64,000 nucleotides of DNA from Algoriphagus sp. GTDB lineage: Bacteria; Bacteroidota; Bacteroidia; Cytophagales; Cyclobacteriaceae. A program made the position numbers and the translations under genes. Below the pieces are notes generated by a model, which did not search any database, was not told the DNA's origin, and worked only from the letters and a program-made list of their open reading frames with translations. Positions 38,022-46,284 of the stretch are shown piece by piece. The first letter of the stretch is position 1. Each line of letters begins with the position of its first letter. The DNA lies in contig JAMNXQ010000004.1 in the NCBI GenBank assembly GCA_023653075.1, positions 30,465-94,464 of the forward strand. The letters run 5' to 3'.

Positions 38022-38423
38022 ATGAATCTTATGCAATTAAAACCGATCGGAATTGGATATTTTGTTTTTGGGCATGTCATGGTGCTGCTCTCGCTACTTT
38101 GGAAAATTTCTATTTTTCCGATTACCCTAGGGATCCTCGCTTTTTTGATCTATTTCCTCGTGCAGTCGATTCGATCGCTTTTTGCATCCAAGCAAGAAGG
38201 CTGGGCCTTGAATTTTCTCATTTTTTGGGCGCTAGCGGTGGTATTGTCCATGCAATTGATCCTTGTCTTGACGAGTTTGTTTCAGGGCTTTATCCTAGCG
38301 TTCAGTATTGGAGTTTTAGCACTCCTTTTGTTTCTTGCCTATCGCTACCGAAGGGAAACACAGCTCTCTTTTTTGGTTTGGGTACTGTTAGTGACTACAG
38401 GAACCTTTGGTCTTAGTTTTTGA
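38022..38423 (+). CDS. Hypothetical small membrane protein
   Basis: 133 aa, almost entirely hydrophobic, with four predicted membrane helices (for example FGHVMVLLSLLWKISIFPITLGILAFLIYFL as two segments at the start and FLVWVLLVTTGTFGLSF at the end) and short charged loops (RSLFASKQEGW, YRYRRETQ). No family recognised. It begins 24 bases after the lipoprotein gene and ends 10 bases before dnaE fragment B, so it is the last gene of its block. Confidence 0.6.
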   Translation: MNLMQLKPIGIGYFVFGHVMVLLSLLWKISIFPITLGILAFLIYFLVQSIRSLFASKQEGWALNFLIFWALAVVLSMQLILVLTSLFQGFILAFSIGVLALLLFLAYRYRRETQLSFLVWVLLVTTGTFGLSF

Positions 38424-38432
38424 GACTAGAGC

Positions 38433-38670
38433 CTCCCTATCCCTCCGCATTCCAATAGGCCATGCGCTCCATGCGCTGCACCTCGAGGGAGTAGAAGCCA
38501 AACTCTTCCACGACCTTCCCCTCGATGCAGTAGATCGCTCGACCTTTGAACGGATACTGTTTGACCGTAGGAGGAAAGTGAACCGTATCGATCCAATGCC
38601 CATCCGAATCGATAAAGGTCCCAAAATTCATCACCTCCCCCTTGATCGTCCGGGTGTACTTGACGGTGAC
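38433..38670 (-). pseudogene. dnaE 3'-end fragment, copy B (near-identical direct repeat)
   Basis: 238 bases correspond to 46281-46518, the last ~78 codons of dnaE plus the stop. I see two differences only: T for C after the stop, and AACGG for AAAGG near 38550. The copy is in the same orientation as the intact gene, 7,848 bases away, and ends abruptly at GGTGAC, 15 bases before the first CRISPR repeat. Together with the intact gene it brackets the whole CRISPR-Cas module. Confidence 0.93.
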
Positions 38671-38685
38671 TAGGGGTATTATTGG

Positions 38686-40423
38686 GTTGTGAATTGCTTT
38701 CAAAATGGTATCTTCCTTAGAGGAAACACAACAGATTAACAGGGCAGGCACAGGGTGGTGCGGTTGTGAATTGCTTTCAAAATGGTATCTTCCTTAGAGG
38801 AAACACAACCTGTGGGGGCTAGGGTTAGCGGAGTGCTATGTTGTGAATTGCTTTCAAAATGGTATCTTCCTTAGAGGAAACACAACTCATTCTCAGCCAC
38901 AGCCTCATTCATCTCTGTTGTGAATTGCTTTCAAAATGGTATCTTCCTTAGAGGAAACACAACTTCGGATTACAATGCACAATGGCCAACAGAGTTGTGA
39001 ATTGCTTTCAAAATGGTATCTTCCTTAGAGGAAACACAACCTAGTTCCTGATTTATCATTGAAGAGATTAGTTGTGAATTGCTTTCAAAATGGTATCTTC
39101 CTTAGAGGAAACACAACCTACCCCTGATTTTTTGAGGCATATCCAAAGTTGTGAATTGCTTTCAAAATGGTATCTTCCTTAGAGGAAACACAACCCATTG
39201 ATTGGCTTTACGATAAAGAGTTTGTTGTGAATTGCTTTCAAAATGGTATCTTCCTTAGAGGAAACACAACGTCTTATAGATTGTCTCTATCTCCTTCTTA
39301 GTTGTGAATTGCTTTCAAAATGGTATCTTCCTTAGAGGAAACACAACAAATGGAGATCAGAATCAATGAAAGCAGGAGTTGTGAATTGCTTTCAAAATGG
39401 TATCTTCCTTAGAGGAAACACAACGCGAATATTGAAGCATCATGGGCTAGGACTGTTGTGAATTGCTTTCAAAATGGTATCTTCCTTAGAGGAAACACAA
39501 CGGGCTATCCCATGCACCTATCAATCAGGTAGTTGTGAATTGCTTTCAAAATGGTATCTTCCTTAGAGGAAACACAACAATAAACTTTGAATTAAAAAAC
39601 AATTATCCGTTGTGAATTGCTTTCAAAATGGTATCTTCCTTAGAGGAAACACAACTTTTCTTTTTCGGTAGGATTCCAACACCTAGTTGTGAATTGCTTT
39701 CAAAATGGTATCTTCCTTAGAGGAAACACAACCAAGGGAACGGCAGCAAGGAATGAAAGCATGTTGTGAATTGCTTTCAAAATGGTATCTTCCTTAGAGG
39801 AAACACAACTATCTGATCCAATGGTTCGAAGGTCTACTTGTTGTGAATTGCTTTCAAAATGGTATCTTCCTTAGAGGAAACACAACCAGTATAATATTCA
39901 TTACTTACATATGATAGTTGTGAATTGCTTTCAAAATGGTATCTTCCTTAGAGGAAACACAACTTCCAAATTGATTCTGCTTGCTCTCCCCAAGTTGTGA
40001 ATTGCTTTCAAAATGGTATCTTCCTTAGAGGAAACACAACTCTTGGATGCAAATCGACTTTAGTGATTGGTTGTGAATTGCTTTCAAAATGGTATCTTCC
40101 TTAGAGGAAACACAACCGATTTCAATATCAGTTGCCGTACTTGCTAGTTGTGAATTGCTTTCAAAATGGTATCTTCCTTAGAGGAAACACAACATTAGAC
40201 ATAACTAACGGAGACATTCGGTTGTTGTGAATTGCTTTCAAAATGGTATCTTCCTTAGAGGAAACACAACTCCGATGCAAACTTGGTCTGAATTCTTGGA
40301 GTTGTGAATTGCTTTCAAAATGGTATCTTCCTTAGAGGAAACACAACTTCCAATAAGCGCAGAGGAGTTTATTGAAGTTGTGAATTGCTTTCAAAATGGT
40401 ATCTTCCTTAGAGGAAACACAAC
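38686..40423 (+). CRISPR. Type II-C CRISPR array, 23 repeats and 22 spacers
   Basis: The 47-bp repeat begins GTTGTGAATTGCTTTC and ends GAGGAAACACAAC. It recurs at 38686, 38763, 38840 and on to 40377 with a 77-base period (three steps are 76). Spacers are 30 bases, three of them 29. All repeats look identical. The tracrRNA anti-repeat pairs with the 5' end of the repeat as written here, so crRNAs are predicted from the + strand, opposite to the cas genes. Each repeat contains TTG (positions 2-4), 19 bases, and TATCTTCC (24-31), close to the Bacteroidota promoter. A possible degenerate repeat start (GTTGTG) lies at 40449. Confidence 0.98.
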
Positions 40424-40552
40424 ATGCCCCTGCTTAAGTAGCTGGTATGTTGTGTTTTACCTTGATTTTTAGAAATTAAAAAAAAGGGGATTTGTAAGTA
40501 GGTAGTGTTGCTACCTTTCAAGATTTTTGAATCCTATTCCGTATTACTTTTC

Positions 40553-41789
<1,237 letters not shown>

Positions 41790-41859
41790 CTTTGTTAGGT
41801 GGTAAAATTGCATTCAGCATAAGGTAATTTTCCCAATTCGTTTGAATTCAATTACCTAA

Positions 41860-44800
41860 TTAATATTCACCAATTTGGATGATTTGGCCAATATGATTAA
41901 TTCTTACTTTAATAATTCCTACCAAGTGAGGCAAGCTTTGAATCCTTTTAAAGGCATTATCTTTCAATTCTTCTGAATCATTTAAAGTAGTCTCTAAGTG
42001 ATGTCTAAATACATAATATCTGGGAGCAATTTTTTGTGCACGAAATAGGTTTTTACTAATAATTGGAAGATTTCGAGGGTCTTTCAAATCAATCTCTTTG
42101 GGATTGAAGTCTGCAGAGGGAAATACAAAGTATTCGTTTTGCTTGATGGTGAAGAGGAATTCCCAGCCTTTTTCGTGTCGGTATTTTACCACCGGCAAAC
42201 CTTGATTTTTACGGGTCACCGCTTCGAAAAAGGTGACTACTTCATCCTGAAGATTTCCTTCCCCATCTCTGTACAATGCCACATGGTGATTATTACCAGT
42301 ACTGATGTAGTCTGTAGGGATAAGTTTGCCCTGTTTGTCTAAGATAGGTTGACCGAGGTGGTCTCGTTTGGTATGCAAGGCCTCTGCATTGCTGACTCCA
42401 GAGATTTTTACACGTTTGATCACAATGCCCTTTTCTTGATTTTGCCAAATCGGCTGATCGTCGAGATTTGAAAAAGCCAACTTGGCATTTCCTCCGAAAT
42501 CAGCCAAACGCTTTTCTAGGATTTTCTTGATTCCCTGATCGACGACCTTATCCAATTTCAAATCAGGTCCAATTTCCTTTCGAATGGTGAAATTCGACTC
42601 GAGAACTACAGTCTTGACTTTTTCCGGAACTCGAATATTTTTTTCTAGGCTGATGTAAATCGGGAGTTTACTCAATGCATTCTTGCCTGTAAACGCAGCC
42701 ACGGGATCAGAGTTGTGAACCTTCAGACGAGCAAGCAAGGCTTCTCGCTCCTGCTTATTGGCTACTGTGTTGATTTTTTCTTCGGTAAACGCACTCCCTA
42801 CTTTCTCCAAAGCAGTCACATAGCTCATGGACTTTCCATAGACAGTTTCTTTGTGCAGCTGGCCCCTTGGAGTCAACACCTCTTGGATATGTAAGCCTCC
42901 TTTTTTCTTTAGTTTATTTTTGGTGGTGGTGGCCACCTTATTTTTTGCTTTGTAAGAGACCAATATGGATTCTAGATGCTGCTTTGCTTCTTCTCGAATA
43001 TTTGCCATGGGCGCGATAAAGCGGTATTTTCCATCTTCTCTAGTCAGATACTTTTGTTCTATTCCATAAATCTCCGCACCTTTTTTGTCCGTACTTCCTC
43101 GGGCATTCAGGTTATTGAGGTAATGCACATGGGCTGGCCTAGTCAAGGCTACAGTCAGGGCATCCATGGCATGGTGGCGGTGATCATTGCGTTTGGTCCA
43201 ATCTTTAATTTTGCGAATTCGATTCCCATGTTTCCCCTCTTCGGAATAGGTGAGGCCCAACTTGTCGTATTTGTCCCAATTTAACTCCTGAAGGACATCG
43301 ACTAGTCCCCAATCTTCTCGAAGGCGATCGGTGATTGAACCTGTAGTGATATTGACTTTACGCGTCACTTCAAAAAGGAGTTCTTTTGCTTTTTTGGTGA
43401 TGTAGCGTGTCTCTTGAAGTTGTCGAGCAATAAAATCCTCTGGGATTTTATCATCGGCTGTCAGTAGTTTTTGAATCTTTGCTCTGCCCAAGGTCCCAAA
43501 GAGGGACTTTACGCGTTGTAGGTACTGTTCAAATTCTTCGGGAGAAAACTTTTTCTGGAGAAAGGAATAGGCAGTCAAATTCCCCTTTTCTCGATTTAAC
43601 TGATTCTCACAGAGAACTTTATTTGAAAAGGAATCGTCAAACAATTTTGCTTTTGGGATGATGTGTTCGATGTCGTACTCCTTCGAAAATAGTTTGCTTG
43701 CCTCAATGGGCTTACCGGTATAGACAGAAATCCCTGACGTTTCTTTCCAAAGTTTGTATCGAATGATATCGTTGCGAGTGACGCGCTGAATTCCAAACTC
43801 TGATTTGAGTAGGAGTTTAATTTTCTCATGCTCCTGTGTGCTTTTGGCAATAGAAGCAGTCATTAATTTCCGCTCTTTGGCAGTAGCCTTTAGGTCTCTA
43901 GCCATCTCCACTCGAATCTCATCCGGCCTACCCATGCGTTCATCCTCAAGGATGGCATTGACCACATTGACCATCTGGTTTAGGATCTTTTCAACCACTG
44001 GATTCCGTAAAGAGTTTTTCTTCACTAAGTCCAATTTGCTTTTTAACTCCCTAGCTTCATTCGCTTCTTTGGTTAGGGAAGAAGAATGATTGTAACCTGC
44101 ATAAGCGCAAGCCTCATCGTAATGAAGGCCAGATTGGAGGTGTGGTACTATTTTTTTCAAGGCTCGATTGCTCAAAGAAGCATGATCTTCTTGAAGAGAG
44201 ATATTGACTAGGATTTTTGTATGATCTGGCTTGAATCCAAACTTTTTAACCAAGATTTTTTTCAAACAAGCCTCATCTTCGGAGCTGTAAAGTAAATGCC
44301 AGAATTGAACATAGGCTTGCTGTTCAAATGCATCCCCCTCCAAATCAAAATTGATTTGTAATAAGTCGGTGCTGATTCCTAATCGAAGAAATGCCTCGGA
44401 GAATTGATCTAAAATATCATCCGAATTCATCGCTTCCAATTCTATGGGTTCCCCATCTTCCAATTCAATTAGCTTGGAAAATGCTTCAAAAATCGCATGA
44501 TTGGTTCTATTTCCTTCAATTTTCTCAAAGTTGAGTTCCCATTCACTCGGCTTTTTGGCTAGACGTTTAATGACATCTGCCGCAGTAAATTCTCTCCGAA
44601 ATGCTAGTTCTTTTGCGAGATCTTTTTTGTGTTCCAACTCCAAGTAAAATTTCTCATTGGGGTTATCTTTCTTATTGAAAGATAGGTTGTTGAGATTTTG
44701 CCAAATACGAAACTCTTGGAATACAGGATGTGATTTCGGCGCAACTTTATGCGTAGTTTCAAATTCACAAGTACTGATTAAGTGCTTTTGGGACTTTAAT

Positions 44801-45900
44801 CTTCGTTGATAAAAAATGACTACATCCCGAATTTCTTTTTTAAGTGAATCGGTAAGTTGAGGATGGAAGGAAGCTTGGGTGTTCCAAACTTGCTCAAACT
44901 CGTCCAAATAATCTTGTCGGTAGAATACTTGGCCTTTTAATCTAAAATGAGGATCCTTTTGAATCTGAGCGTGAAGATACTGGCCCACCGTCAATTTTTT
45001 GAAATTCAACTCTTTACTTCGATCACTTATCGCGCCTAAGTATCCACTTGAATTTGTGATTTGGGAGTTAATTTGTGAAAGGATAAAGGCAAGAATTGGA
45101 AGTTCAACTTGACTGGTTAATGCAAGGCTTCTCCATTCATATTCCTGAATTTTGCGTTCCTCTCTTTTTCCTTTAGTTTCTACAAGCTGAATCCCTTTTG
45201 AATTAAAGAATTGTTTGATCTGAGTACTTGGCCTACCCATCCAAGTTTCTAAAAACTCTTTTGTGAATAAATCTGGATTATATGCAGTTTGAAACACTAC
45301 GATCCTTGTAAACTCATCTTGTAAGTCAGAGCGATAAAAATCAGGTATATTTTTTCTACCTTTTTGAAGTGCCTGATAGGTCCACTGGCCTGGAGTACTG
45401 CCGCTGTCGTACAATTCTTTTGCAATACCCATGCTATCAATGGCTACTCCTTCATCTTCTTCACTTTTTGCCTTCCGGCTGCTCTTATAACCTCTTTTTT
45501 TATTGATTTGGAGTAAAACCTTTGCTAAATCCTCCAATTCAATCCTTTTTGCAGCAGCCTCAGCACGTAGTTTTAAGGTAGAAAAAGTAGAGGCAGGACC
45601 TTGTTCCGCGGCATAAAAAGAGGAGGTGACCCATTTGTTGTCTGAAAAAATTGATAGCAGTGCGTTTCGTCTTAGTTTGTAGCGCTGAAGGTTTCTTCTG
45701 GCACCTCGCTTTAAGGTTCTGTCTGCATTAATTGATATTTTATTTCCTTTTGCAAAGTCAGATTCTTCATCTGAAGAAATTGGTACAATACGAACACCTA
45801 AGTTTAGTATTTTACTTCCTACAGCCTCGTTTTCAGGTTCTTTTACATAAGCCCATCCTATGGAAGTAGTACCTAAATCCAATCCTAAAATTTTTTTCAT
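41860..45900 (-). CDS. cas9: CRISPR-associated endonuclease Cas9 (type II-C)
   Basis: 1,346 aa. RuvC-I is KILGLDLGTTSIGWAYV with catalytic Asp at residue 8. The arginine-rich bridge helix (RGARRNLQRYKLRRN) spans about residues 65-80. RuvC-II is IRVEMARD (Glu near 664), HNH is YDIEHIIPKAKLF with the general-base His near 745, and RuvC-III is DHRHHAMDAL (near 909). All catalytic residues are present. The length is at the upper end for II-C but usual for Bacteroidota members. The gene is divergent from the tracrRNA and leads cas9-cas1-cas2. It looks more AT-rich than dnaE next door, consistent with acquisition. PAM unknown. Confidence 0.97.
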   Translation of the reverse strand: MKKILGLDLGTTSIGWAYVKEPENEAVGSKILNLGVRIVPISSDEESDFAKGNKISINADRTLKRGARRNLQRYKLRRNALLSIFSDNKWVTSSFYAAEQGPASTFSTLKLRAEAAAKRIELEDLAKVLLQINKKRGYKSSRKAKSEEDEGVAIDSMGIAKELYDSGSTPGQWTYQALQKGRKNIPDFYRSDLQDEFTRIVVFQTAYNPDLFTKEFLETWMGRPSTQIKQFFNSKGIQLVETKGKREERKIQEYEWRSLALTSQVELPILAFILSQINSQITNSSGYLGAISDRSKELNFKKLTVGQYLHAQIQKDPHFRLKGQVFYRQDYLDEFEQVWNTQASFHPQLTDSLKKEIRDVVIFYQRRLKSQKHLISTCEFETTHKVAPKSHPVFQEFRIWQNLNNLSFNKKDNPNEKFYLELEHKKDLAKELAFRREFTAADVIKRLAKKPSEWELNFEKIEGNRTNHAIFEAFSKLIELEDGEPIELEAMNSDDILDQFSEAFLRLGISTDLLQINFDLEGDAFEQQAYVQFWHLLYSSEDEACLKKILVKKFGFKPDHTKILVNISLQEDHASLSNRALKKIVPHLQSGLHYDEACAYAGYNHSSSLTKEANEARELKSKLDLVKKNSLRNPVVEKILNQMVNVVNAILEDERMGRPDEIRVEMARDLKATAKERKLMTASIAKSTQEHEKIKLLLKSEFGIQRVTRNDIIRYKLWKETSGISVYTGKPIEASKLFSKEYDIEHIIPKAKLFDDSFSNKVLCENQLNREKGNLTAYSFLQKKFSPEEFEQYLQRVKSLFGTLGRAKIQKLLTADDKIPEDFIARQLQETRYITKKAKELLFEVTRKVNITTGSITDRLREDWGLVDVLQELNWDKYDKLGLTYSEEGKHGNRIRKIKDWTKRNDHRHHAMDALTVALTRPAHVHYLNNLNARGSTDKKGAEIYGIEQKYLTREDGKYRFIAPMANIREEAKQHLESILVSYKAKNKVATTTKNKLKKKGGLHIQEVLTPRGQLHKETVYGKSMSYVTALEKVGSAFTEEKINTVANKQEREALLARLKVHNSDPVAAFTGKNALSKLPIYISLEKNIRVPEKVKTVVLESNFTIRKEIGPDLKLDKVVDQGIKKILEKRLADFGGNAKLAFSNLDDQPIWQNQEKGIVIKRVKISGVSNAEALHTKRDHLGQPILDKQGKLIPTDYISTGNNHHVALYRDGEGNLQDEVVTFFEAVTRKNQGLPVVKYRHEKGWEFLFTIKQNEYFVFPSADFNPKEIDLKDPRNLPIISKNLFRAQKIAPRYYVFRHHLETTLNDSEELKDNAFKRIQSLPHLVGIIKVRINHIGQIIQIGEY

Positions 45901-45926
45901 TTTATAGTATATTAAAAATTTGCATC

Positions 45927-45934
45927 TATATTTG
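45927..45934 (+). promoter_or_regulatory. -7 element of the tracrRNA promoter
   Basis: TATATTTG is an exact TAnnTTTG match ending 6 bases before the anti-repeat begins, which would place the start site at about 45940. No good TTG is found 19-21 bases upstream. Confidence 0.55.
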
Positions 45935-45939
45935 ACTTA

Positions 45940-46028
45940 CCATTTTGAAGCAATTCACAATAAGGATTATTCCGTTGTGAAAACATTTAAAGGAGTCCCG
46001 ATTGTGCAAGCAGTCGGGATTGCTTTTT
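45940..46028 (+). ncRNA. tracrRNA
   Basis: The anti-repeat at 45940-45960 (CCATTTTGAAGCAATTCACA and on) is the reverse complement of the first ~23 bases of the CRISPR repeat, with one bulged base. It is followed by a CACAA...TTGTG hairpin containing AAGGATTATTCC (45956-45979) and by a terminator hairpin TCCCGA / TCGGGA (45996-46019) ending in TTGCTTTTTT. This is the expected order of anti-repeat, nexus-like stem and terminator. It is encoded divergently from cas9, about 40 bases away. Confidence 0.92.
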
Positions 46029-46284
46029 TATTCCAAAATAGGTAATGCAAGATACAGGCCCTAAGTAAATTTCCTAGTGGCGAAATCAATTACCAGCATT
46101 TTTTTAAAAATGAACGAATCTTTTTCAGACATAAACTGTCGATGTTAGATTTTTTTAAAAATAGTTAGCCCTTTTTCGTTAGCTAAATGGTATTGGATAA
46201 CTAATAATTGATGGTAAATTTTGTAATAAAGGTAAGTTATTTTTGACTCTCTTGATTGTAGTTTGATGGGTTTATCCCATCTCC

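Noticed and set aside
38437..38751. 104-aa minus-strand frame running from the CRISPR array into dnaE copy B
   Set aside because: The start lies inside a CRISPR repeat and spacer; only the dnaE-derived tail is meaningful, so it is a gene fragment, not a gene.
38733..40376. Self-targeting spacers against this window
   Set aside because: I saw no spacer matching other parts of the window, but this was a visual check only and the rest of the genome is unknown.
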